A program made the position numbers and the translations under genes. Positions 21,800 through 34,639 of a stretch of DNA of 64,000 nt are shown piece after piece; positions within the stretch are counted from its first letter, which is position 1, and every line of letters begins with the position of its first letter. Under the pieces are notes generated by a model. It searched no databases and was not told the DNA's origin. It saw only the letters and a program-made list of their open reading frames with translations. Source of the stretch: Rehmannia glutinosa (lineage: Eukaryota > Streptophyta > Magnoliopsida > Lamiales > Orobanchaceae); NCBI GenBank assembly GCA_016081115.2, contig JABTTQ020001494.1, forward strand, positions 186,001 to 250,000. Reading direction: 5' to 3'.

Positions 21800-23390
21800 T
21801 CATGCCCGTCAAGGCGGGACCTATCAAAGATTACATGATGAGATGTGGATAGTGATAGAGGATGGGCCACTACAAATTTTAAAAGTGAACACGGTGTAAG
21901 GAGAGCCGCAACTAAAGGTGAAGAGGATCTTTGCTCCCGGACGGTCATGGTTGAAAAACCAAGAGTGAATGGACAAATGATGATAGAAAAAGATATAACT
22001 TGGACAATGTGGTGACAATCAAGGGAAGATAGGCCAACCAAGAGAACGAGCATCAAAAAGTTGAATATCAAAGGGTCGACAATCCAAGAATGGAAAGAGT
22101 CGATCAAAAGGTTGAAAAATCTTTGCTGAACTGCAGACAACCAGGTCACTATGCCATTGATTGCCCATATCCCGTAGTCAACAAATACAGGAATGAAGAA
22201 GAAAGAAAAGTCTTGAGAGAAAGAAGACAAGAAAAGAAAAAGGCAATGTTGGTGCAGAGATCGGCCGAGACATCCAAGTCAAAAGACACAATTGGTGATT
22301 CGAGAGTAGTGAAGTCGACTACTCAAGTGACTCGAAGAAGAAGCCTTGATTTGTTTGATGGCCAAGGAACAAGACCAACCGGACCCAAGAAGATGAGGTA
22401 CGTCTAATTCATCACACTCAGATTCTAGTGATAGTGACTGTGACACACACACACTTCATCACCCATTGATCTTTATGATTCATTAGGCAAAATGATGAAA
22501 GACTTTGAACACATTAAATCCTCACACACACTACTAAATGAGGAAAACAACATACTCAAGAACCAAAACTCACAGCTGACTAAGGAGCTGAGTACTCTAA
22601 GTCAAATAGCTGATGAGAATGAAAGTCTAAAGACTGAAAATGCTAAGCTAATAGCAGAGATAGCTACTATAGAAAAGAGGGAAAATGACCTCAAAAATGT
22701 GATTGCCTCATTCACTAAGGCATCTAAATCATTGGATGATCTTATTAAGAGTCAAAGAGAATGTGGAGACAAGACAGGCTTAGGATTTAATTCCTCTGTA
22801 CTATGTCAAGCTCCAAAAGTGATTTTGGAAAAAGGATATTCAAGTAATGAAGTATCTCAAAAATCCAAAACTCCAAATGGTGCACACACATTTATTCCAA
22901 AGCACAATCACAAGCAAACTGGTCTTGGTTATAAAGGAAAAGGAAAAAAATCGAGTTGAGTGTCTTTGAGAGGACAGCTGAGAAGAAATCCAGCCGAGTT
23001 CCTCAACAAACTCCAAACAGGAAATACTCTGTAAAGAAGAAACAGAGCTACCAAAAACCCCAGAAGTTCTATTAAAGAAACACATATGAAGGGAATGGTA
23101 GAAAGTACCCAAGCCGGTGATTGGAATAATGTGAACTATCAAAGAAAGACCTATGGAATATAAGCCCAAATGGCAAAGGCCTAGAACTCAGCAAAGGCCA
23201 TTTCAAAGGTATAAGAGCTTTCATCAGCACACATATACACCTAGGCACTACACTCAAAGATATCACAACTACCCAAAGAAGGCAATTGCTAAAACACATA
23301 CACAGGCATACAGACAAAAAGAGGCAATTTTGTATGAACCTAGAACCCCCAAGCAATTTGCCAAAATTAATTATGATTATGGGCGATAGA
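21800..23390 (+). pseudogene. Element B gag, internally deleted
   Basis: The start of gag seen in C (MEANLTRIPMF) is missing; two long T tracts (about 21,717-21,731 and 21,761-21,779) occupy that place. Gag then resumes at the KDYMMRCG-like segment. Relative to C about 600 bp are lost near 22,016-22,021 (C 32,548-33,131). A zinc knuckle remains as NCRQPGHYAIDC at about 22,132-22,170, with its first Cys lost. A coiled-coil part follows (22,492-22,957: LLNEENNILKNQNSQLTKEL). Gag from this copy could not work. Confidence 0.75.
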
Positions 23391-23479
23391 TGGCAACCCC
23401 TTAGAGTCAAATCATTTGGCTATAGGTTGGTTGGATCATCTTACAATACTAACCCCTCGGGACCGGACAAGTATGGGTA

Positions 23480-24840
23480 CCTAAAACTTAATTTCCTTGA
23501 TTGCAGTTCAAGGAACAGTGAGTGCCAAGGAACCTGGTACATGGATAGTGGTCATTTCCGGACATATGACAGGAAACAAGAAAAATCTGTCAAAATTCAA
23601 GGAAGTCAGAGGAGCAAAAGTCATATTTGGAGGAAATGAAGCTCCAGGAGAAATAAGAGGCCTTGGATCCATCAAGAAAAATGGATTAGAAATCACAGAT
23701 GTTGCATATGTTGAAGGACTCAACTTCAACCTGCTAAGCATAAGTCAACTTTGTGACAAAGGCTATAATGTTGGATTCAACATGGGTATATGACAAATCA
23801 AGGATACTGAATCAAATGAAGTTGTGTTGCAAGGATGCAGACAAAAGAACATGTATGTCGTGGATTGGACAACTGCAACACCAAGCACCTGTCTATTAGC
23901 AAAGAGCACAGCTGAATCAAGTTGGCTGTGGCACAAGAAGCTGAGTTACCTGAATTTCAAAACAATTAACAAACTTGACAGAAGCAATCTTGTGGAAGGA
24001 CTTCCAGACTCAGTATACAAGAAAGAGAGTATATGTGATGCATGTCAGAAGGGAAAACAAATCAAATCATCATTCAAAGAAAAGACATGTCCATCTTCAA
24101 CAAGAATATTGCATCTGCTACATATGGATCTATTTGGTCCAGTTGAACCAACTAGCATAAGTGGAAAGAAATACACCTTGGTGGTAGTAGATGACTACTC
24201 AAGATATACATGGACAATATTCACGTGTAAGAAGAAAGAAACTCTGCAGAAACTACCACAACTGATGAAGAGGATTCAAAATGACAAAAGTCAAACCATT
24301 ATCAAAATAAGACTGACAGAGGAACCGAGTTTGTCAATGGTATAATCACTCAAGATCTTGTATTGAAAATGGTATTGGTCAAATTATCTGCAGCAAGGAC
24401 TCCACAACAAAATGGAGTTGCGAAAGAAGGAAGTAACTCTTAAAGAAGCGAGCAAGGACCATGTTAGTCAAGCGGGGCTACCTAAAAGATTTTGGGTCAA
24501 GCAATAAACACAAAGATGCTATACTCAAAATAGATGCATGATAAGCAGACGGTGACAAAGACTCCTATGAGATTTGGACAGGGAGAAAGCCAAATGTTGC
24601 ATATTTTAGAATATTTGGATGCAAATGCTTCATCCATAACAATGGCAAAGATAATTTAAAGGCTTTTGATGCTAAAGTCGATGAAGGTATCTTCTTGGGA
24701 TACTCTTTGAAAGCAAAGCCTACAGAGTACTCAACAAGAGGACTATGGTTACGAGAGGAATCCATTCATGTGGTGTTTGATGAGCCAAATGTAAATGGAG
24801 AAGAAATTGAAGAGTCGGTGATAAGTGAATCAACCAACAA
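23480..24840 (+). pseudogene. Element B pol: protease and integrase
   Basis: The aspartic protease-like region has WYMDSG (about 23,538) and continues FGGNEAPGEIRGLGSIKKNG and LNFNLLSISQLCDKGYNVGF. The integrase zinc site follows (WLWHKKLSYLNFK ... CDACQKGKQIKSSF, about 23,920-24,080; the second His is Tyr), then HMDLFGPVEP (first catalytic Asp), VVVDDYSRYTWTIF, a damaged second-Asp/Glu region near 24,310-24,480, and the C-terminal GYSLKAK part. Several frame breaks are present. Confidence 0.75.
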
Positions 24841-26654
24841 TGCGAAGAGTCCCTATCTTTCAAGCCGTTTTGGAATTATAAACCCGGATGAAGATGAGGT
24901 AGCCGAGTCTCAAAAACAGTTGGAAAATCTGCAACTAAGTGATGATGAGAGAGCTGATCAAAGCAACACAACCGCAAGACGATCAATCCGGCTAACTTAC
25001 TCCAACCTAATGTAAGATGGCCGAGAGACCATCCACGTAACTAGTCATTGGAGATGTAAGAGAAGGTGTCAAAACAAGATCCAGAACTCTTCAAGAAGCA
25101 ATGTTTACCTGCTTCATCTCACAAATAGAGCCTAAAGATGTGTCATAAGCATTGGATGACACACATTGGATTCAAGCTATGCAAGAAGAGCTGAATCAGT
25201 TTGAAAGAAATAAAGTGTGGGAACTGGTTCAAAGACCTACCCATTAAAATGTTATTGGCACTAAATGGGTATTCAGGAACAAGATGAATGAGGAAGGTTC
25301 TGTGGTAAGAAACAAAACAAGATTGGTAGCCAAAGGATATTTCCAAGAAGAAGGAATAGATTTTGATGAAACCTTTGCTCCTGTAGCAAGATTGGAAGCT
25401 ATAAGGATGTTTCTTGCCTATGCAGCCCACAAGAATTTTATTGTATATCAAATGGATGTAAAGAGTGCATTCCTTAATGGTTTATTGGAAGAAGAAGTAT
25501 ATGTTGAACAACCTCCAGGATTTGAGCAGAAGACTCTTGGAGATAAGGTATACAAACTCAAGAAAGCTCTATATGGATTGAAACAGGCACCCAGAGCATG
25601 GTATGATACATTATCACAATTCCCGATCGAGAATGGATTCACAAAAGGAAAAGTGGATAGAACACTCTTCAGAATTCAAGATAGGAAGAGCATACTGCTT
25701 GTTCAAATATATGTGGATGACATCATTTTTGGATCCACAAACAAAGAGCTGTGATAAATTTTCAAACCTCATGCAAAGCAAATTCGAAATGAGCATGATG
25801 GGAGAGTGGCATTCTTCCTTGGACTCCAAGTGAAACAAATTTGAAGGATGGAACCTTCATAAGTCAAACAAAATACACCAGAGATTTAATGAAGAAATTT
25901 GGTATGGAAGAGAAGTCTTCTCGTAAAAATACCAATGAATACATCATCAAAATGGACATGGATGCACGGATGGCAAGCCTGTAGATCAAACAAGATACTG
26001 AGCACTTATTGGATCATTGCTCTATCTTACGGCAAGTAGGCGGACATCACCTTTCTTTGTAGGTGTATGCGCAAGATTTCAATCTGCTCCAAAAGAAAGC
26101 CACATGACTGCAGCCAAGAGGATCTTGAGATATTTAAAAGGAAGCCAAGAAGTTGGCTTATGGTATCCAAAGGAAGGTGGATTCAAGCTAATTGGCTATT
26201 CGGACTCGACTATCTTTGGATGCGAGTTGACAGAAGAAGAGCACCTCGGCACATGTCAAATGCTTGGAAATAGGCTAATTTCTGGTTTACCAAAAAGCAA
26301 AATTCAATAGCCACCTCTACGGTGAAGCAGAATACATAGTCTGCTGGCGGTGTTGTTGCCCAAGTCCTATGGATGAGACATTAGCCGAGAGACTATGAAG
26401 TTGAAGAAAAGGAAATTCCAATCATGTGTGATAACACAAGTGCAATTGCAATCACTCAAAATCCTGTGTTGCACTCAAGAACAAAGCATATCGATATCAG
26501 ATATCACTTCATAAGAGATCATGTTGAAAAGAAGGACACCACCTTGGAATATATTTCAACTGATAAGTAGTTGGCTGACATATTCACAAAACCATTATGT
26601 GAGTGAAGATTTGAAGAACTCAAGCATGAGTTAGGGTTAATTGAGCTGTGTTGA
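24840..26654 (+). pseudogene. Element B pol: reverse transcriptase and RNase H
   Basis: Reverse transcriptase is open over 25,260-25,754: TKWVFRNKMNEEG (with an in-frame break just before), VYQMDVKSAFLNGLLEEEVY, KKALYGLKQAPRAWYDTL and catalytic YVDDIIFGSTNKEL. A shift at 25,755 is followed by FEMSMMGE. RNase H (about 26,020-26,654) has CARFQSAPKESHMTAAKRIL, CDNTSAIAITQNPVLHSRTK and FEELKHELGLIEL, with stops at STDK-stop and CE-stop where other copies have Gln and Ser. The encoded enzyme would copy element RNA into DNA in cytoplasmic particles. Confidence 0.85.
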
Positions 26655-26879
26655 CACTCAGAAGACTCAAAGAAATGAAACACGAAAAGAGGAAAAAGAG
26701 CTGAACTCTTAAATCAGCTAAGTGAATCACCAGATCGGAAAGACAACAATTTGAGTCGGTTTATCACCGAGTATTTACATGCGAGGAGAGAATAGTTAAA
26801 TCAGCTAAGGGACAAACTGAGTCATTTATGAGCAAAGTGACAAAAACGCAGTCGTTTTTACTAAGCGGGAATGTTTTTA

Positions 26880-27199
26880 AGAATGATGTCAGCATAATTA
26901 TGACGTGTACAGGCAAAAGCTGCACACCAAGTTATGATTGGATATAAATGCTGCCGCATTAAATACGAGATATTAAATGCAAATCGGCGTGCAAGATCTA
27001 AGCCGTTGATTTTGATCACATTTCAAAAACCACCCGCACGTCCTTTCATGAACCATACTTAAACCATTTTCGTCTGTTTCTCTCACACTTTACCAAAAAC
27101 TGTTCATCTCTCTCTCGAAAGCAAAAGCAAATATTCTCTCTCAAAACCCTTTCAATCCTTAGATCATTTTCTAAATTTCGTTCAGTAAAATACTGAGAA
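26880..27199 (+). promoter_or_regulatory. promoter-like spacer before env-like ORF (element B)
   Basis: It holds TGATGTCA (26,884-26,891) and TGACG (26,901-26,905), the same 17-base start-to-start spacing as in A. GATTGGATATAAATG follows (TATAAA 26,943-26,948), then CCGTTGAT and a CT-rich leader (27,060-27,180) to the ATG at 27,200. The second TATA seen in A is ACTTAAACC here. Confidence 0.45.
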
Positions 27200-30100
27200 A
27201 TGGCATCCACTCATGATTTTGTCAAGCTAGGAAAGCAAATCCACACCGGGTCTACTGTGGATTTCGATGGTATGGTGAAACAGGGGTCCGACGACACCCT
27301 AGTGAAGAAGGTTGCTGAGAAACTGGAAACGTCTGGGCTGAAACCGTTTCTGACGATGGAGTTTTCGATGACCTATGTGGAAGAGGTCGCACAATTCTAT
27401 GTGAATGCTGAGGTTCACGATGAGGGCATCAAGTCCTCTGTTCATGGAAAGGAGTTCATCATTACTGCAAAGGATTTGGCAGAACAATGCTTGTTACCGG
27501 TGAAAGGAGTGTCGGAAATTAATGAAGCTGATGTTGACCTGATTGCTGCTTGGAAGGAAGTAGCCAAGTCCGACTATGCTGAGAAAGTAGTCTACACAGC
27601 TAATAAGAGGCTGTTGAAGGAGGACTACCACAAATTGCTGGACATCGTTGCCAAATGCATATATATCAAATTTGGCGCTTTGACCAAATTGTCTAAAGCA
27701 AAGTTGATCGTAATGGCCGCGATCATTGAAGAAACGTAAAGTGAATGGCCGAGCTGAGTTTGTCTACAGCAGACTCGCTTAACATTGGGAATAAATCCTT
27801 CAAGGAGGATGGAACGGTTGGAGGTTCCTAGGATACGGCCTGGTGATTGGCGGTGATGGAGGTAAAAGGAGTCCCTCTTCGACATGGAAAGGCATTCCAT
27901 GTAAACAAGAGGATGTTCGATCAACCCTATCCGGGCGCAAGAAGAGAGCGTACGCCAAGAGGGTCGATACGAGTGAGTGGGGGAATCAACTGACCCTCGA
28001 AGATACAATCGTCTCCTCTCCTCCAAAGAAAAAGGCTCGCTCCCGCACTGCTAAGAAGATCACGCCCTTGCAAAGCCTAAGAAAAAGAAATCCGCTCCCG
28101 CCCTACACGGTAGCCGAGTCACTGTCCCGCAGCCGTGTCTCTGCCCCTGCACTGCTTAGCGGAGAAGGAACCTCAAATACCTTCTCCGGTCGTCAAGAAA
28201 AGGAGAATCGATAAACCAAGATGGCCACTCCTCTTAGAAGAAGACAACAGAACCGGCCCCCACCGCCCAAGACTCAGAAGAAACCTTATCTCGAACCGAG
28301 TAAATCCCTCCTGGTACAAACAAAAAAAGAAGAAGAATTTTCAAGCGTCGAGCTTGAGAAACCAACTGAGTCAACCACTCAGCTGGAGAAGATACCCGAG
28401 ACTACTGGAGAAGTAGAGTCTCCAGACGTGATCGATGAAATGGCCAAGTCTGCTGAGGACGATCAGAAGAGGCAACTCGAAGACCCAGTAGAGACAGAAC
28501 ATCGAGGAACAAGGAATAGCCGAGACAACCGAATCACCTATTGGAGGTTGTTTCTCCACTGTAGAAAAAAGCTATCGAAGATGTCGAACAGCGAAGTCTG
28601 CGACCTTTAATCCCCGGAAACGAGGGCCAGCAAGAGAATGATGAAGACGATGTAATCTTGTACTCTCCATTGTATCCAGACATCCAAAATCGTGCGAGAG
28701 TGGAGAAAATGGAAGCCGAGCCTATCCAGTGCGGTTTGAAAATCCGAGTTCATTTTGAGGAAGAAGAACTCTTGAGGTTTCTTGAGGTGGACACATCTTT
28801 GCAAGCCCTTGACGAGGATAATTGCATCAATATACCGCAAATTCGAAAAAGAAAACGAACGGGCTAGAGGTGAGACGCAGAGGCACGTGAGAAGGCCAAA
28901 AATCGCCCTCTCACTGGCACCACCGATCATACACACCCTCACCTTGACGTCCTATCAGAAAGTGATGAGGATCTGGACCCTGTTGCTGCCACAGAAGAGT
29001 TGCAAATGCAGCAAGCAATGCAAGAGTCCAGAATCCTACATGAGCAAAGAATGATGGAGGGACCAGGAGAGTCCTCCAAATCACAGCTGGAAATAGATCC
29101 TATGGGAGTGGTGCAGCATATTGCCACTGTTGTTGCTGCCACCACTTCCCCAGCTCATTCGGAGGAAGGTGTTAAGGGAAATGGCGATGAAACTGGGATA
29201 GTGGGGACCCCAGTCGAGCCAACCCCTAATGAAGGTGTCTTACCACCTGCCCCAACGGCTGAATACTCAGTGGGAACAGCCGGGAGTCTGGAGACGAGTG
29301 ACCCCATTCCAAGTCACTCACCGGTGTGCCACCGAGGGGAAACTCCCTCCACCGGCAAGAAGGCCGGAGGATGTCTTATGCGGTGACTCCACAATGAATT
29401 TAGGAGGCGAAGTGGAGAAGGAACAATCACAGAATACACACAGCAAGTTGTCATCGACGAGGCTCAGGCAGATTTGTGATCTGTCTCAAAAGTGCCAACC
29501 GCTCTGCGCAGCTAATGACGCTGTTGATGCGATCGAGGCACAAGACGGAATCGCCCGGGAGTTAATGCTCGGGCGATGAAAGTGCAATCCATGGAGTTGA
29601 GACTCCAATGGATGCCACCTCGAAAGACCCAAGACGATTGACACTGCCGAAAGGGATGTCCAGCCTCGCTGCAGATTGAGACTGCAGGAGGTAATGAAGG
29701 CCAACGGAAGGTTGAGACTTCCGGGGTAGAGAAAGCGAAGCACAGAACATCCCTCCTGCTATCATTGATCCATCGAAAAGGAGATAAGTGCTCTTCATGA
29801 TTCCCAGGATAATCGATGTAACCTTTCTGGGATCGGAAGGAGACGATGAAGCCGAGTCATCACCGTGGATCGATCCCAAGACTCGGTGATGAAGTTCCAA
29901 CCACGAGTAAGTCGACCTCAAGACTACTCGCCAATCATTCAACTTTGATGATGAGCCACCCATGGAAATCTCATCATCGTCCGATGACACACCGATAAAG
30001 CGCAGAGGACGTCAACTCATTTAGAAAAACCATTTGAGACCGACGAAGCTGTTGAGACACTGAGGCTCAAGCAAGTCGGGTCGACTTCACAAATGACCAC

Positions 30101-30583
30101 AACTAAAACAGAGTCCGGCTGCGCAGCTCCCAAGCCGCGCAGCAGTTCGATCCACAAGGAACTTCACGAGCACCACTTATCATTGAACAAATTCATTTGC
30201 ACGTGATGATCCTTTCATAGAATCATTTCCCTTCTCTCGAGGTACCGACCCCTCGAAGAATCGACAAAGATCGCGAGCGCTTCCACGCACTGATCCCGTC
30301 ATTCCATCGACACCATCGTTCGGTGACTATGACTTTGACGCCGCTTGCCGTCGGTCACCAAACAGAGGCAAACATGAAGCTCGGGAAGTGTTCAAAGCCT
30401 TATTTGCTGAAATTGAACGGATGGAGAGGCACCAGGCCTCACTTTGGACATGAGGTTGGATAACGGGGACGCCAACCTCACCGCCGATTTGAGAGGTATA
30501 ATAGTCGAGAATCCGTGAGTGGTGGCAACATCGCAAACAATGCGTGTGGAACAAGCTCGATATTTCCGGACATTGTTCAACAA
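27200..30583 (+). pseudogene. env-like ORF of element B, 5' part
   Basis: The start is ATG 27,200 (MASTHDFVKLGKQIHTGSTV). It is open for 179 codons: FLTMEFSMTYVEEVAQFYVN, SSVHGKEFIITAKDLAEQCL, KEDYHKLLDIVAKCIYIKFG. Homology then continues in shifting frames: nuclear-signal-like SPPKKKARSRTAKK, an acidic glutamate/serine-rich middle, and a DIQNRARVEKMEAEP segment. At 30,583 it is cut by element C and resumes at 44,176. The N-terminal 180 aa are the best preserved version of this domain in the window. Function unknown; no envelope-type signal peptide or membrane anchor seen. Confidence 0.75.
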
Positions 30584-32147
30584 TGTTAGGAATTTTATTG
30601 TTTAGATTTTGATGAATGCCATGTAAAACTTAGAATAGAAAGTTGGCACCCCAATTCTTGTTGTAAAATGCATTGTAACAATTAGAGTGGCCAAGCCGAG
30701 TTAAGTCGCCTATGCCCTAACATGCAAGAAGACAATCAAGACTGGAAGGAAGATCTGGCTGTGAGACAGTGAGTATGGCAAAGAAGAGTAGACGGGAACT
30801 CTTGAAGAAAGCGGTGAAATGCGGCTAAGTGGAGTATCATCAAGTCAACTCGAGAAAAGCCAAGTCTCAAGTTGAAGTGATGAAGAAGAGTCATCCAATG
30901 ATTGGAAGCTGACTCTAAGTCACCTGGGGAAAGCAAAGAAATGCAGTCAAGTCGAGATAACTGTAAAAGATCCGTTGCACAGAAATCAAGAGATTTACTT
31001 AAACAAGTAATATCTCCATACCACCTTTCTCGGAGTGCTCAGTCCCAGAAGCGTGCAAAAGGAATGAACAAATGGGAAGCACTACACCGTGTCGAACTCG
31101 AAAAGGTGAAAGAACAATTCATACGAGGAAATGGCAATTCCAAGGACTGCAACAAGACAAGCCAACGACTGCAAGTGATTTTCAAAAATAAGCCTATCTC
31201 TTCAACGGGCAAATTTTTGAAAGATCACTATAAAAGGCTGAGGAATGACTCTGAGAGAAGGTTACCTGAACCACGAACATTCAAGAAATCAATTAAAATT
31301 ATAACCAGAAATACTCTCAAATCATTCAAGATTAATCCTCAAGCCTACATTACAAAGTACATCAATCCAACACTAACCTGTGAAGGAAAGAGAACTTCAA
31401 TCAGTTGAAGAGGAAACTTTTGAAGAAAAGGGGTCTACATTCCACGAAGGTTTGTAGGAAGGTTCAAGGTCGAACCAAGTCTTAAACTTTTGGAGGGCTT
31501 CGTGATCAAATCCAAAGAGCTTGAGAAAGTGAGTCTGTAGTAGCAAAGGCAGCGCCTACTGTGAAGAAGCCGAGTCGCACGAGAAGCGGTGAGTGATCAA
31601 GCGTCTCAGATCGAGTCCCAAAGGATCAAGTTAGTTTGTGTGATCAATACTTGTATCCTGGGACTGTTACCACTTTGTAAACCGATCATTACCTAGTGGA
31701 TTCCTCCAGGAGTTGGAGAAGAGAGGAGTAGAAGAATTACCCTATCTTGAACCTCTATAAAAATTTTCACGTGTCATTTACATTTCAAAGCATTTTAATT
31801 CCTGCATTTTTAACTCGCTTATATATCCGATAAATTTGCTATCAATTTGATAATACAAGTACTAAACCAAAGACTAAACTCTTACTTAATCAAACTTAAG
31901 GGTGTTAAGTCTTCCAATAAAAACAAAACCACAGTTGAGTTAATTTAGAGTCAACAAAGTGAGTTATTCCATCAACGGCTCGATTGAGTCCGTTGAGAGA
32001 CTAACTCTCTTGATCGACTAAATCGATATCCATAAAGGACAGGTTGTGTAGAATCAACTCGTATATTTAAAAGGACTAAATCGAAAATTTGGTAAGGTTT
32101 ATTCAACCCCCTTCTAAACCTTACACTTACACCCCTTGGGACCTACA
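30584..32147 (+). repeat. Element C 5' LTR (1564 bp)
   Basis: TG..CA ends, start TGTTAGGAATTTTATTG, end CCCCTTGGGACCTACA. The TATA box CACTATAAAAGGC (TATAAAA at 31,229-31,235) marks the likely promoter. It pairs with the 3' LTR at 42,597-44,170; most mismatches are at CAG/CTG words. Confidence 0.92.
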
Positions 32148-32149
32148 AG

Positions 32150-32161
32150 TGGTATCGGAGC
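32150..32161 (+). other. Element C primer binding site, one changed base
   Basis: TGGTATCGGAGC, two bases after the LTR. The universal plant copia site is TGGTATCAGAGC, so the CAG reads CGG here. This is either a sequencing error of the kind seen throughout the copy or a real mismatch to the primer tRNA. Confidence 0.85.
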
Positions 32162-32274
32162 GGTTGGTTCATTGAACCCTCCGCACCGGTTCTTGAACTA
32201 GATTTCCAAACTTTTCAAAGTCTACTTTAGTACTTAAACTTTCAAAACTCTTTTTATCATTAAAAGTTATCATC

Positions 32275-34510
32275 ATGGAAGCAAATTTAACACGCATCCC
32301 TATGTTCACAATTGAAGAATTTGATGATTGGAAAATTCAGTATCTGTGCTCATCTATCAAAGATTACATGATGAGATGTGGATAGTAATAGAAGATGGGC
32401 CACCGCAAATCTTAAAAGTGAACACAATCGTAAGAAGAGCTGCGGTGAAGGAGAAGAGGATGTTGCTCCTGCACCGATCATGGTTGAAAAACCAAGAACG
32501 AATGGACAAATGATGACGAGAAAAAGATATAACCTGGACAATGTAGCCAAGGACATCCTTTTCAAAACCTTGGACAAAGCCATGTTCAATAAAGTCAAAT
32601 CATGCAAAACGGCTAAAGAAATGGGACAAGTGGCATTGATTTGTGAAGGCTCGTGAGCAAATCAAAGAAAACAAATTATGGTGGGTCGTGACTGAGAAAT
32701 TTGAGAACTTCAAAATGATCTCGGAGAAAACATGGATCAACTAGATGCTCGGTTCACGTAAATCACAAATGAGTCATCGCACTTGGAAAGGAATATACAC
32801 GAAGGAAATGTGTATGAAGATCCTAAAAAGTCTTCCATTGAATGGGAAATGAAGGTCATGGCACCGAGACATTCCATGGACCTATCAAAGACATCCAACC
32901 ATGAATTATTCTCGGACCTCAAAGCCTACGAGTTTGAGCCGAGAAGAAAAGACCAGGAAGAGACAATTTGTACCCAAAAAAACTGCTCTAATTGTTAAAG
33001 ATGGGAAGAGAGCCGAGGTCAAATAAGTCATTGATCCGGAAGAAATAGCCCGATGGTCAAGAGGTTCAACAAGTTCTTCAATAAGAACTACAAGAGAGGA
33101 AAGGGTGAATCTTCCGAGAAGACACTCTCCCCTCCAAATAAAGGGAAGATAGGCCAACCAAGAGAACAGATCATCAAAAAGTTGAGTATCAAAGGGTGAC
33201 AATCCAAGAATGGAAAGAGTCGATCAAAAGGTTGAATATCTATCTTTGGGCTGAATCAGACAACCAGGTCACTATGCCATTGATTGTCCATATCCTCGTA
33301 GTCAACAAATACGGGGATGAAGAAGAAATGAAGGTCTTGAGAGAGAAAGAAGACAAGAAAGGAAAAAGGCAATGATGGGCGCAGAGACTCCAAACAGCCA
33401 AGTCAAGAGAGAGTGATTGAGAGCAAAGTGAAGCCGACTACTCAAGTGACTCGAAGAAGAAGCCCCGATCCGCTTGATGGCCAAAGAACAAGATCAACTG
33501 ACCAAGAAGATGAGGTACAATCTAACTCATCAAACTCGGACACTAGTGATAGTGATCGTGACACACACACTTCATCACCCACTCGATCTTTATGATTCAT
33601 TAGGCAAAATGATGAAAGATTTTGAACACATTAAATCCTCACACACACTATTGAATGAGGAAAACGGCCTACTCAAGAATCAAAACTCAAAGTCGACTAA
33701 GGAGCCGAGTACTCTAAATCAAATAGCCGTTGAGAATGAAAGTTTAAAATTTGAAAATGCTAAATTAATAGCAGAGATTCTTTGCTATAGAAAAGAGGGA
33801 GAATGACCTCAAGAATGTTATTGCCTCATTCACTAAGGCATCTAAATCATTGGATGATCTTATTATGAGTCAAAGAGAATGTGGAGACAAGACAGCTTAG
33901 GATTTAATTCCTCTATGCTATGTCAAACCTCAAAAGTAATTTTGGAAAAAGGATCTTCAAGCCATGAAGAATCACGAAAAATCCAAAACTCTAAATGTTG
34001 CACACACATTCAATCCAAAGCACCATAACAAGAAAAGCGGCCTTGGTTATAAAGGAAAAGGAAAACAGCCCGATTGAGTGCGCCGAAAGGACGGTATTTG
34101 AGAAGAGATTCGGCCGAGTTCCTCAAAAACTCCAAACAAAAATTACTCTGTAAAGAAGAAGCAGAGCTACCAAAAATCCCAGAAAATCTATAAGAAAAAT
34201 ACATATGATGGGAATGGTAGAAAATATCCAAGCCAAGCTGATTGGAATAATGTAAACTATCAAGATAAACTTATGGAATATAAGCCCAAATGGCAAAGGC
34301 CTAGAACTCAAAGAAAGGCCATTCCAAAAGTACAAGAGCTTTCATCAAAGACACATATGCACCTAGGCACTACACTCAAAGACACCACAATTACCAAGGA
34401 AGGCAATTGCTAAAACACATATGCAGCATACGACAAAAGAGACAGATGTATGAACCTAGAATCCCCAAGCAATTTGCCAGGATTAATTATGATTATGGCA
34501 AGCGATAGAT
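32275..34510 (+). pseudogene. Element C gag
   Basis: Gag starts at ATG 32,275 (MEANLTRIPMFTIEEFDDWK). It continues in several frames with DEMWIVIEDGP, AKDILFKTLDKAMFNKVKSC, EQIKENKLWW, MAPRHSMDLS, DLKAYEFEPRRK, a zinc knuckle region at about 33,240-33,295 (QPGHYAIDCPY), and the coiled-coil part 33,474-33,800 (LLNEENGLLKNQNSK). It is not deleted, unlike B, but is cut into about six frames by single-base changes, many at CTG/CAG words. If those are read errors this gag may be intact. Confidence 0.8.
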
Positions 34511-34639
34511 GGCAACCCCTTAGAGTCAAATCATTTGGCTATAGGTTGGTTGGATCATCTTATAATTCTAACCCCTCGGGACCCGCACAAGTTTGGGTAC
34601 CTAAAACTTAATTTCCTTGATTGCGGGTTCAAGGAACAG

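Noticed and set aside
22430..22460. CACACACA run as a functional microsatellite
   Set aside because: Only a few units long and part of the gag coding sequence shared with element C.
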